NCBI GenBank assembly: GCA_030824115.1
Contig: JAVBYI010000004.1
Location: 248,001 to 312,000 of the forward strand
Reading direction: 5' to 3'
DNA from: Rhodocyclaceae bacterium
GTDB taxonomy: Bacteria; Pseudomonadota; Gammaproteobacteria; Burkholderiales; Rhodocyclaceae
Length of the DNA stretch: 64,000 nucleotides
Below, piece after piece: positions 42,188-50,307 of the stretch. A program made the translations under genes and the position numbers. Every line of letters starts with the position of its first letter. Within the stretch, counting starts at the first letter, position 1. The notes under the pieces are model-generated. The model saw only the letters and a list, made by a program, of their open reading frames with translations, had not been told where the DNA came from and did no database searches.

Positions 42188-43192
42188 ATGAGCAGCATAG
42201 TCACCCACGCTAATACAAGTATTCCCGGCGATCTTGAAAGTGAAAGAGCCGTGATCGGTTTGCATACGCCGGTAGTTAGCATAATCATGAATTGTTACAA
42301 CGGTGAAGCTTACCTGCGAGAGGCTATTGACAGCATTTACGCTCAGTCTTTTGAAGACTGGGAAATCATTTTCTGGGACAACGCATCAACAGATAATAGT
42401 GCTAATATTGCCAATAGCTATGACAAGAAACTAAAATATTTCCGTGCTGAAAGTACCACCTCATTAGGGGCGGCTAGAAATCTTGCATTGTCAAAGGCAA
42501 GCGGAGAATTTATAGGATTTCTGGATACAGATGATCGATGGTTGCCATCGAAATTGGAAAAACAAATCTCACTGTTTCAAAGTAACAATCAACTGGGCAT
42601 TGTGCATTCAGATGTGTTATGTCGAGATGAAATGTCAGGCAAGAGTTATGGGCACTTTGCCAATCTTGGACATGAACCAGAGAGGGGTAATATATTCCAG
42701 TATTTGCTCATGAATAATGCGATTGGAATGCAGTCTGTCGTGTTACGTAAGAAGGCATTGCTGGAGCAGGATACCTGGTTTGATGAGCGCTTCGAGATAT
42801 ACACAGACTTTGACTTGTTTCGTCGTATTGCACATGATTGGCAGGTCGATCATGTACGCGATATCTTGGCGGTATATCGCATTCATGAGGCATCCTCTAG
42901 TACCAAATTTCACTCGAAGGCAGCAGATGAGTTGGCACTAACACTTGAAAAATTTAGAAAACTCTATCCGGAATTTGATGGGCTATATCAAAAGGAAACC
43001 CGATATTTGGAGGCCATGGTTTGCTTTCAGCGAGGAAAGTCTTTGTGGAGATCCGGTCAATCAGCAAATGCTCGTAGAGAATTCCGCAAGTTCCTGACCG
43101 TTCCGAAAGTGCTGCTTGCCTATTTTTCTTCGTACTTTCCATACTCGTTAGCAATATCCGTGAGTAGGAGGCTATCTAAAGGAAGTGAATAG
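42188..43192 (+). CDS. Family 2 glycosyltransferase
   Basis: 334 aa. GT-A fold at residues ~28-240: VSIIMNCYNGEAYLREAIDSI, WEIIFWDNASTDNSANIA, ARNLALSKASGEFIGFLDTDDRW with the DxD motif. The N-terminal ~25 residues before the fold are a short extra segment. Adds a sugar from a nucleotide donor to the growing lipid-linked glycan at the cytoplasmic face (family knowledge). The base composition becomes more AT-rich from here to ~49 kb. Confidence 0.9.
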   Translation: MSSIVTHANTSIPGDLESERAVIGLHTPVVSIIMNCYNGEAYLREAIDSIYAQSFEDWEIIFWDNASTDNSANIANSYDKKLKYFRAESTTSLGAARNLALSKASGEFIGFLDTDDRWLPSKLEKQISLFQSNNQLGIVHSDVLCRDEMSGKSYGHFANLGHEPERGNIFQYLLMNNAIGMQSVVLRKKALLEQDTWFDERFEIYTDFDLFRRIAHDWQVDHVRDILAVYRIHEASSSTKFHSKAADELALTLEKFRKLYPEFDGLYQKETRYLEAMVCFQRGKSLWRSGQSANARREFRKFLTVPKVLLAYFSSYFPYSLAISVSRRLSKGSE

Positions 43193-44142
43193 TGAGCGAG
43201 TTCATGTTTCTACAACACAAAATAACTTCACTGGAAGACGGCGCAGATTACTTTCTCCCAATGGTGAATCGCAGGTGGCTGCAGTTACTTGACCACGATC
43301 CCATATCAGGGTTTCGTATTCGTCCAAGTCTGTCTTTGCCAGCAGATGAGTTAGGATTTTCATTTAACTCCAATAGTCTTGGTCTCAGAGGCCCAGAATT
43401 GGTGAGTGCTGACAAGGTACTATTCGGAACCTCATATGCAATGGGTTTTGCTGTGAATAATGGGGAGAACTGGTGGGATTTAACGTTGAACGACGACTGG
43501 ATCAATTTGTCATTACCAGTAGGGGTTAATCGTATTCGGCAGTTGTATGAGTCCATTTATTGCGGTAAAAGGAAGTTGGCCGTTGTTCTATATCACCCGA
43601 ACTTTTGGCAATATGCAAAACAGTATCTGGCACAATCAACCTCTGGAAAATCTGTAAGCGAATACTTTGGTTGGCAGGTTGATGAAGAATTCTGCCGATT
43701 ACTTCAGGTGAAGACCCTGAGATTGCGTGAGGCTAAGGTTGCTAATGGCCAGGCAATAGCATTTGTAGAAAATGATATTCCCCATTATATGGAGTCGGAA
43801 ATTTATCGGTTCGACTTCGAGCGTGAGAGAGATGTAGTCGAAATGGCATTAGAGCATTGGTGCGAACTGCTGTCCGAATTTGATAGAGTTGTTGTGATAC
43901 GTGGGCGGATGAAGCAGGAACTTTGCCCTGATCAACATCGCACTTCAAAACTTGAAGTTACATGCGCAGAGTTTGATAAAGGATGGCAAATATTTCTATC
44001 AGGTCTTTCTCCTCGTGTTGATAACCTGGAGGCCTATGAGTCCAGCTGTATTGGCTATGAGCACTTCTATCCAGCAGAAGGGCATTGGACAGCTAATGGG
44101 AACAAGGCATTTGCATCCTGGTTCTCGGATTTGAATTTGTGA
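43192..44142 (+). CDS. SGNH/GDSL-like protein, putative O-acyl modifying enzyme
   Basis: 316 aa. Near residue 80 VLFGTSYAMGFAVNNGENW resembles block I of SGNH hydrolases (GDSxxxGxGV) but with Thr in place of Asp. At the C-terminus FYPAEGHWTANGNKAFASWF matches block V (DxxHxxxxGx), with the catalytic His kept and Glu where Asp would be. Block III Asn is not clear. GTG start overlapping the previous stop (TAGTG); ATG 43204 is an alternative. These features suggest a divergent esterase or O-acyltransferase partner acting on the glycan (inference). Confidence 0.55.
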   Translation: MSEFMFLQHKITSLEDGADYFLPMVNRRWLQLLDHDPISGFRIRPSLSLPADELGFSFNSNSLGLRGPELVSADKVLFGTSYAMGFAVNNGENWWDLTLNDDWINLSLPVGVNRIRQLYESIYCGKRKLAVVLYHPNFWQYAKQYLAQSTSGKSVSEYFGWQVDEEFCRLLQVKTLRLREAKVANGQAIAFVENDIPHYMESEIYRFDFERERDVVEMALEHWCELLSEFDRVVVIRGRMKQELCPDQHRTSKLEVTCAEFDKGWQIFLSGLSPRVDNLEAYESSCIGYEHFYPAEGHWTANGNKAFASWFSDLNL

Positions 44143-44152
44143 CGTCAGTTAT

Positions 44153-46093
44153 ATGATCAACAAAATAATATCGGATGCTATATATATTCGTACCGTAGAA
44201 GAGAGCCTCTTTCAAATGTTCGAAAGGGGCGAACTCAACGGAACTATTCATGCATGTATTGGGCAGGAAATGAGTGCACTGTCCGTATGCAAGCACTTGG
44301 GATCCTCAGATTTTGTTTTTTCTAATCACCGTTGTCATGGTCACTTTCTTGCTCTGACCGGAGATGATAAAGGATTGATAGCTGAACTAATGGGGCGGCG
44401 AACTGGCGTCTGTGGTGGTGTGGGCGGTAGTCAGCATCTTTTCGTCAAAGACCGCTTTTACTCCAATGGAATCCAGGGTGGGATTGTCCCAGTGGCTATG
44501 GGGCGTGCATTGGCTGAAAAACTGAAGGGCTCTGGCAACATTGGCGTGGTCTTTATAGGGGACGGCACGTTAGGCCAAGGAGTTGTATATGAGTCTCTGA
44601 ATATTATGAGTAAATGGGGTGTGCCTTTACTCGTTGTTGTCGAAAACAATCAATATGCCCAGTCAACTTCCCTGGCCCAAAATCTGGCGGGAAGCATCGC
44701 TGATCGCTTCAAAGCTTTCAATGTTCCGATTTATGAAGGCAGTACGACGGAGTGGCAAGCATTGGCTGAAGAGGCAAAATATGCGATTGATCATGTCCGA
44801 AATACAGTAGGACCTGCCGCACTGATTGTGAACACTTACCGTCTTTGCTCTCATTCGAAAAGCGATGATTGCAGGAGTCAGGAAGAGATTGATTGTTATG
44901 CACTTGTTGACCCGATCAATGTATGGGCTAAAGAAAATCCTGAGTTATTTACCCAAGTTAAAAATGAAGCTGTAAATCGTGTGCAGTCGATGGTTTCCGA
45001 GATAGCTCAGGAGGGCTACCTTGGTTTGGATGAATATTTTGGGAAATCTGATCGGGAATCTCAGATTTCATGGAATGACTTCTTGCCGCTAGAGACACAT
45101 GAGCGCCTGGCTTTGACCCTGAACCATGGGTTCAGTGACATCATGGACGCGAATGACAAAATCTTATTTATTGGGGAAGATGTCAAGTCGCCTTATGGCG
45201 GGGCATTCAAAATTGCACAAGGCTTGAGCGAGCGATTTCCCGATAGAGTATTTAGTACCCCAATCAGCGAACAGGCAATAACCGGTGCAGCTAACGGCTT
45301 GGCGTTGGGGGGGTACCACCCTATCCTTGAGTTCATGTTTGGTGATTTTGTCACATTGGGATTTGATCAAATAGTCAATCACGCATCGAAGTTTCGCCAT
45401 ATGTATAACCATGGGGTAGATTGCCCAATTATTATTAGAGCGCCAATGGGAGGGCATCGTGGCTATGGCCCGACGCACAGCCAGACATTAGATAAATTTC
45501 TGGCTGGTATTGATAATGTTAAATTGCTGGCGCTTAATCTTGCACTATCGCCTCACGATATTTATTCAAAAATTATTGACCATGAAAGAGATCCAGTAGT
45601 CGTGATTGAAAATAAAGCCGACTATGCTAGAAAAATGAATTATGGTGATTATGAAATACTGTCCAACTACCTGCTCTTTAAGTCAGACGCACGTTATCCT
45701 GCGATTCTATTTGAGCCTGTATCTGAGAGTCCAGATGTATGCATCATCACGTATGGCGGGAATATGGATGCGGTGCTACAGGCAGCGCAGATTCTCTTTC
45801 TTGATCATGAAATTTTGTGCAGTGTTCTTGTCCTTACACAAATTTATCCAATTTCACATGATGAGTTGATTGTAAGAGCACCTCGTGTTTATGTCGTCGA
45901 GGAGGGGTCTGTGGGCTATGGATTTGGCAGCGAGGTAGTTGCAATACTTTCTGAGAGCGGAGGGAGGTTTGACAGTCTGATGAGGATAGGGTCGGAGTCC
46001 TTGCCAATACCAGCTGTACGCAGACTGGAAAACCAGGTGCTTGTTGGCGTAGAAAAAATTGTAAACACAATTGCAGGGGATTGTCATGGCTGA
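44153..46093 (+). CDS. Thiamine-diphosphate 2-oxoacid dehydrogenase E1, alpha and beta subunits fused
   Basis: 646 aa. Residues ~1-315 are the E1-alpha domain: NHRCHGHFLAL, GVGGSQHLF, and the ThDP motif FIGDGTLGQG...VVENNQYA. Residues ~320-646 are E1-beta: ILFIGEDVKSPYGGAF, EQAITGAANGLALGGYHPI and the phosphoryl-loop-like APMGGHRGYGPTHSQ. A fused E1 within a glycan cluster is not the housekeeping PDH. A gene for lipoyl E2 follows with an 8-base overlap, then an ACP. Substrate could be pyruvate or another 2-oxo acid, or a ketose phosphate, as in the PDH-like NapB/NapD and QncN/QncL systems that make glycolyl-ACP (established for those; inference here). Confidence 0.85.
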   Translation: MINKIISDAIYIRTVEESLFQMFERGELNGTIHACIGQEMSALSVCKHLGSSDFVFSNHRCHGHFLALTGDDKGLIAELMGRRTGVCGGVGGSQHLFVKDRFYSNGIQGGIVPVAMGRALAEKLKGSGNIGVVFIGDGTLGQGVVYESLNIMSKWGVPLLVVVENNQYAQSTSLAQNLAGSIADRFKAFNVPIYEGSTTEWQALAEEAKYAIDHVRNTVGPAALIVNTYRLCSHSKSDDCRSQEEIDCYALVDPINVWAKENPELFTQVKNEAVNRVQSMVSEIAQEGYLGLDEYFGKSDRESQISWNDFLPLETHERLALTLNHGFSDIMDANDKILFIGEDVKSPYGGAFKIAQGLSERFPDRVFSTPISEQAITGAANGLALGGYHPILEFMFGDFVTLGFDQIVNHASKFRHMYNHGVDCPIIIRAPMGGHRGYGPTHSQTLDKFLAGIDNVKLLALNLALSPHDIYSKIIDHERDPVVVIENKADYARKMNYGDYEILSNYLLFKSDARYPAILFEPVSESPDVCIITYGGNMDAVLQAAQILFLDHEILCSVLVLTQIYPISHDELIVRAPRVYVVEEGSVGYGFGSEVVAILSESGGRFDSLMRIGSESLPIPAVRRLENQVLVGVEKIVNTIAGDCHG

Positions 46094-47255
46094 GCTAGGA
46101 CGTATTGAGATCCCCAGTAAGTTTCCAAACGATGAGAGCGTTACTGTTGTTAATGTCCCTGCAAAATCTGGCAACCATGTACGAAAAGGGGAAGTACTGG
46201 TCGATGTGGAGTTCTCAAAGGCAACAGTGGAACTGGAGTCACCCTGTGATGGCTATGTAGCACTGCTTTATGGCTTGGGGGATGAAGTGTCTATCGGCAG
46301 TCCCGTAGCCATCATTTTCTCAGAGCAGGAGGAAGCAGTAGGTCTAGATATAGAGAAGGGACGCAAATCTCTGGTTAAGGGTACCCCCCTTGCAGGCGAG
46401 AGGAAATTGAGTAACTCACCACCCCCTGCTCATCATTCGCATTTGCCTTCCTTGGATATGAAGGCTGTACAGCCAAGCAAGACGATACAGCTTTTTTCTC
46501 GAGCAGCGCTGTCCAGGCTAAATGAGTTAGGCAGAAGCGTAGATGAGTTCTCTGAGAAGCCTTTTATCCGACTTGCGGATATTGAGGGGAACAGTGGTAA
46601 AAGTGCGGCCACTGCAGAGGATGACTCACCCCTTGTGCCATCCTCGAAAGAAAAACTTTCTGCTCTTAAAGGGGCGGAAATTGCCAACCTCATGGCTGGT
46701 CAGAACACGATCACGAGCAATTTCCAAAAGACAATCAACATGCCGTTGCAGGACATGTCGGCTAGTGTTGGTACCGCATTCTCTTCAATGCTTATCGTCC
46801 CAAAGATTCTCAAGCAGTGCAGCAGGCTGCTAAAAGAGTTTCCTTTACTTAATGCATATTTAGGCAGTGGTGTAATCAATGTCTATGAAACAGTTAGCAT
46901 CGGATACGCAATTGATTTGGGGAGTGGACTGCGCATTTTGTCACTAGGAGATGTTGAACAACTTGATGAAAATGAAATCAAGATAAAAATATCCGCAGGA
47001 GTTAAAGCTTACATGATGAACCGCCTTGATCCAAATGAGGCCAGACGGTCAACTTTTATAGTGACTGACTTGTCTAATGAGGGCGTTGATTACTTTGTTC
47101 CCCTGCTGGGGAAAAATCAAAGCGCCACCCTCGGTATATGTGCGGTAGATCCGACAGCGGGTTCCGTAAAAGTGTCGCTCACTTTCGACCACAGGGTAAC
47201 TGAGGGACGCATGGTGGCTAATTTCCTTCGTCAGATGGCGACAGGGCTGACTTAA
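46086..47255 (+). CDS. Lipoyl-dependent 2-oxoacid dehydrogenase E2-like acyltransferase
   Basis: 389 aa. Lipoyl domain at residues ~1-80 with the lipoylated Lys in VEFSKATVELESP; peripheral subunit-binding region near residues 140-175 (FSRAALSRLNELG, ADIEG); catalytic domain from ~215 with a PLQDMS strand and the final motif FDHRVTEGRMVANFL. The standard E2 motif is DHRxxDG; here Asp is replaced by Glu. The start ATG 46086 overlaps E1 by 8 bases and follows CAGGGGA. No E3 gene lies next to it. It probably passes the acyl group from lipoate to the ACP encoded next rather than to CoA (inference). Confidence 0.82.
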   Translation: MAELGRIEIPSKFPNDESVTVVNVPAKSGNHVRKGEVLVDVEFSKATVELESPCDGYVALLYGLGDEVSIGSPVAIIFSEQEEAVGLDIEKGRKSLVKGTPLAGERKLSNSPPPAHHSHLPSLDMKAVQPSKTIQLFSRAALSRLNELGRSVDEFSEKPFIRLADIEGNSGKSAATAEDDSPLVPSSKEKLSALKGAEIANLMAGQNTITSNFQKTINMPLQDMSASVGTAFSSMLIVPKILKQCSRLLKEFPLLNAYLGSGVINVYETVSIGYAIDLGSGLRILSLGDVEQLDENEIKIKISAGVKAYMMNRLDPNEARRSTFIVTDLSNEGVDYFVPLLGKNQSATLGICAVDPTAGSVKVSLTFDHRVTEGRMVANFLRQMATGLT

Positions 47256-47282
47256 ATTTAACTTTGGTATATTCTAAATATT

Positions 47283-47513
47283 ATGACTGAACAAATGGTA
47301 ATTGAAAAGGTTAGTGAGGTATTTGAAATCCCGATCGGGGATATATTTATCGACTCGACGCCTCAGACGCTTAAGAACTGGGATTCATTGCGACATATGA
47401 AGTTGATGATTGTATTGGAAATGGAGATCGGGAAGGAAATTCCGGCCGAGCAGATTATTGAGATGCTATCCGTGCGTAAAATTATCGAAGTTGTGACTGC
47501 GCTCTCTGCCTGA
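47283..47513 (+). CDS. Acyl carrier protein
   Basis: 76 aa, acidic, four-helix ACP. The phosphopantetheine Ser lies in NWDSLRHMKLM near residues 36-46, matching the DSL motif; it is followed by the usual EIGKEIPAEQIIEM helix. Begins 27 bases after the E2 gene and one base before the GNAT gene, so the acyl group is likely carried as an ACP thioester from E2 to that acyltransferase (inference). Confidence 0.9.
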   Translation: MTEQMVIEKVSEVFEIPIGDIFIDSTPQTLKNWDSLRHMKLMIVLEMEIGKEIPAEQIIEMLSVRKIIEVVTALSA

Positions 47514-47514
47514 A

Positions 47515-48366
47515 ATGGCTCTTGCGATTCGAGCAGCATATCCGGAAGACAGAGAGCTAATTCTTCCATTACTTACGAAACTCAATCCTGACGTTGCCTG
47601 GGGTCCGCTATTTTCAAGATACTGGAATGTTGCTGAGGATTGGATAGGATATGTTGCTGAGGCTGATGGACGAGCGGTAGGGTTTCTTGGTGTTATCTTT
47701 TCACGAAGAGTAATTGATGGCAAGGAATTGAAATTCTGTAATACAACCAGCTGGATAGTTGATGAAGAGTTTCGGATGTGCAGCCTTGCATTGTTGGGGG
47801 CTGTAATGCGGTTGCGCGATTATCAAATAATCAATCTTTCAGCTAGTGAGGCGGTCTGCCAGATTGTGAGTAAGCTTGGATTCAAAAAACTGGACTCTGC
47901 CCTCTGTATTTGTCCTGCTGTTCCATCAGCTAAAGGATTTATCCGTGGAATGAGTATAAAGATCATTCAGGAGGCTGGCAATGTCAGGGGACATCTTAAT
48001 CAGGATGACCGCAGAAAGTGCGATGATCATATAAGCACAAGTTGTCAGCATATTTTGTTGATGGATGGCACGTGTTACTGTTATTTGGTCGGTTCACGTA
48101 TTATTAAATTCGGGATGCCATTCTTCCGGATTCATTACATAAGTAATGTCGATATTCTTGCCAGAACAATAGGATGGATTCGACTCAGGCTGTGCTTTAT
48201 GGCAGGCGCCATTGCGCTCGTGTTTGATGAGCGCTTTCTGAAAGAATATAAGATTCAACTGTCACTTCGCCATGAGTTACCATGGCAGAGGTTGTACAAG
48301 GGCGATGCGATATCACCAGATGAGTTGGATAATTTATATTCAGAGTATACGGTTTTGCGAATCTGA
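47515..48366 (+). CDS. GNAT-like acyltransferase, likely acyl-ACP user
   Basis: 283 aa, longer than a single GNAT domain. Residues ~1-150 have a GNAT look (AIRAAYPEDRELILPLLTKL, AVGFLGVIFSRRV, VCQIVSKLGFKKL), while residues 150-283 are a less clear second half that may be a degenerate second GNAT fold. Start one base after the ACP stop. Adjacent ACP and E2 suggest that it moves an ACP-bound acyl group to an amino sugar such as the product of the CDP-sugar aminotransferase at 40267 (inference). Confidence 0.6.
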   Translation: MALAIRAAYPEDRELILPLLTKLNPDVAWGPLFSRYWNVAEDWIGYVAEADGRAVGFLGVIFSRRVIDGKELKFCNTTSWIVDEEFRMCSLALLGAVMRLRDYQIINLSASEAVCQIVSKLGFKKLDSALCICPAVPSAKGFIRGMSIKIIQEAGNVRGHLNQDDRRKCDDHISTSCQHILLMDGTCYCYLVGSRIIKFGMPFFRIHYISNVDILARTIGWIRLRLCFMAGAIALVFDERFLKEYKIQLSLRHELPWQRLYKGDAISPDELDNLYSEYTVLRI

Positions 48367-48367
48367 G

Positions 48368-49360
48368 ATGCCCAAGTCTGGAGCGCTAGTTATTTCGATT
48401 GATTACGAACTCCTATGGGGGGTTCGTGATCATCTGACAGCTACATCTTGCTATGCACAACAGAATATTCTTGGGGAACGGGTTGCTATTCCAAGGCTGC
48501 TTGATTTATTTGATGTATATGGGGTGCGTACAACATGGGCTGTAGTCGGGTTGGCATGTTTAGGTAAATCGAATGATAGAGTCGGACTCGATCCACTGAT
48601 AAAGCCAGATTACAGGAATAAGATGTTGTCTCCTTATTTGGAACTAACAGGTACCAGCGAAACTGATGACCCTCTACATTTTGGGGAATCCATGGTTAGG
48701 CAGGTAATGTCGCGTAATACCCATGAGATAGCATCACACACATATTCTCATTATTACTGCATGGAACCAGGGCAAGATAAAGAGTCCTTTGCCGCTGACT
48801 GTAAGGCATTTTCGGCCGTGTCCTCCAAAATGGGCTTCCGTGCCAGATCAATCGTATTCCCTAGAAATCAGTCAAACCCTGCCTATACAGGCACCCTATT
48901 AGCGGAGGGTATTGATACTTATAGAGGAAACCCTGCTCACTGGGCTTACGCTTCGGTAGCATCTGCTGGTCAGGGAATAGTTCGACGTGCAGCAAGGTTG
49001 ATTGATGCCTGTTTGCCTATCGGAGGTGACCGAACATACGGCTGGGATGCAATTGAAGAGCCAAGTGGAATGAACAATGTGCGTGCTAGTTTTTTCCTTC
49101 GCCCGTCCCGGCATCAGTCAGGGCTCCTTGACGGTGCCAGAATCAGCCGCATAAAGAAATCGATGCAGCATGCTGCAAAACAGGGGCGCTTAGTTCACCT
49201 TTGGTTTCATCCGCATAATGTTGGCGTTGATATCGACGCCAACATTAGCAACCTGACATGCCTCTTAGATTACTTCTCAATGCTGAAAGAACAATTTGGC
49301 ATGCTCTCTCTCACGATGGCGGATGTGGCTAGTCGTAAGACTTCAAGTATTGCTACTTAA
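48368..49360 (+). CDS. Polysaccharide deacetylase family protein (CE4/NodB-like)
   Basis: 330 aa. Metal-ligand pattern of the NodB fold: ISIDYELLWGVRD near residue 12 and HEIASHTYSHYYC (H-x3-H) near residue 122, then VFPRNQSNPAY and LVHLWFHPHNVG supplying the late catalytic His. No signal peptide, so it is probably cytoplasmic and acts on nucleotide- or lipid-linked sugars. Start ATG 48368 comes one base after the preceding stop; the longer frame from 48272 would overlap the acyltransferase by 95 bases. Confidence 0.82.
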   Translation: MPKSGALVISIDYELLWGVRDHLTATSCYAQQNILGERVAIPRLLDLFDVYGVRTTWAVVGLACLGKSNDRVGLDPLIKPDYRNKMLSPYLELTGTSETDDPLHFGESMVRQVMSRNTHEIASHTYSHYYCMEPGQDKESFAADCKAFSAVSSKMGFRARSIVFPRNQSNPAYTGTLLAEGIDTYRGNPAHWAYASVASAGQGIVRRAARLIDACLPIGGDRTYGWDAIEEPSGMNNVRASFFLRPSRHQSGLLDGARISRIKKSMQHAAKQGRLVHLWFHPHNVGVDIDANISNLTCLLDYFSMLKEQFGMLSLTMADVASRKTSSIAT

Positions 49361-49365
49361 ATGGG

Positions 49366-50307
49366 ATGATAGTAGCTATTACAGGAGCTCGTGGTTTCAT
49401 CGCCAGACGGCTGGCTGCGGCTCATGTAGCTAAAGGTGATGAAGTACGTGTGCTGACGCGTAAAACAGGCATCGTGCCGGGTTGCCAATGCTTCGTCGGC
49501 GACTTGGCGGCGGATGGTGGTATTCCGGATCCATTTCTCGATGGCGTTGATGTGCTTTACCACTGTGCTGCCGAGTTGCGCGATGAATCGCTGATGGCGG
49601 CCGTCAATGTATGGGGTACATCCAGATTGTTGTCATCCGCATCAGGGCGTATTCGACGCTGGGTACAACTCTCCAGCGTCGGTGTCTATGGACATCGAAT
49701 GTCCGGGGATGTGATTGAAGAAACCAATCTGAGCCCGGAGAATAGTTACGAACGGAGCAAGGCTGAGGCCGATCGGCTGGTTATGGATGCCGCCGTCAGT
49801 GGCGAATTCGAATGGACGTTGTTGCGCCCATCCATTGTGTTTGGGCCTGATATGCCAAACCAGTCGGTATTTCAACTCGCCGCCATGATTCGTCGCGGCC
49901 TTTTCTGCTTCGTTGGCCCTCCCGGCGCATCGGCAAACTATATCCCCGTAGACAACGTCGTTGATGCACTACTGCTATGTGGGATGCATCCAGCGGCGAA
50001 GGGGCAAATCTTCAACCTTTCGGACTGGATGACGATAGAAGATTTCGTCGGCCATATTGCAGGGATACTGGGTGTGCGAATGCCTAAACTGCATTTGCCT
50101 TTGGCGCCAATGTCAGCATTGGCTGCGGTTGCGGGCATGTTGCCGGGTAGCCCTTTGTCGGCATCACGTATTGCTGCATTAAGTGGCCGTTGTCGCTATC
50201 CTGCTACGCGGCTTGAAACCATCCTAGGCTATCGGCATCGTGTCAGCCTTGCCGAAGGGCTACGTGCAACCTTGAATGTATTGAACGAAGTTGGTGTATG
50301 TCACTAG
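49366..50307 (+). CDS. NAD-dependent epimerase/dehydratase family, putative UDP-4-keto-6-deoxy-HexNAc reductase
   Basis: 313 aa extended SDR: VAITGARGFIARRLAAAH at the cofactor site, YHCAAELRDESL, VQLSSVGVYGHR with SYERSK supplying Tyr/Lys and LLRPSIVFGPD. The pattern resembles WbpV/WreQ-type 4-reductases that give UDP-FucNAc or UDP-QuiNAc from the PglF/WbpM product, and the next genes (GT4, PglC-like transferase) match that kind of cluster. From here the DNA is GC-rich again. Specificity (C4 reductase versus epimerase) is inferred. Confidence 0.8.
   Translation: MIVAITGARGFIARRLAAAHVAKGDEVRVLTRKTGIVPGCQCFVGDLAADGGIPDPFLDGVDVLYHCAAELRDESLMAAVNVWGTSRLLSSASGRIRRWVQLSSVGVYGHRMSGDVIEETNLSPENSYERSKAEADRLVMDAAVSGEFEWTLLRPSIVFGPDMPNQSVFQLAAMIRRGLFCFVGPPGASANYIPVDNVVDALLLCGMHPAAKGQIFNLSDWMTIEDFVGHIAGILGVRMPKLHLPLAPMSALAAVAGMLPGSPLSASRIAALSGRCRYPATRLETILGYRHRVSLAEGLRATLNVLNEVGVCH

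Noticed and set aside
44153-47255. Housekeeping pyruvate dehydrogenase complex
   Set aside because: E1-alpha and beta are fused, there is no E3, and an acyl carrier protein and acyltransferase follow within a glycan locus of atypical base composition.
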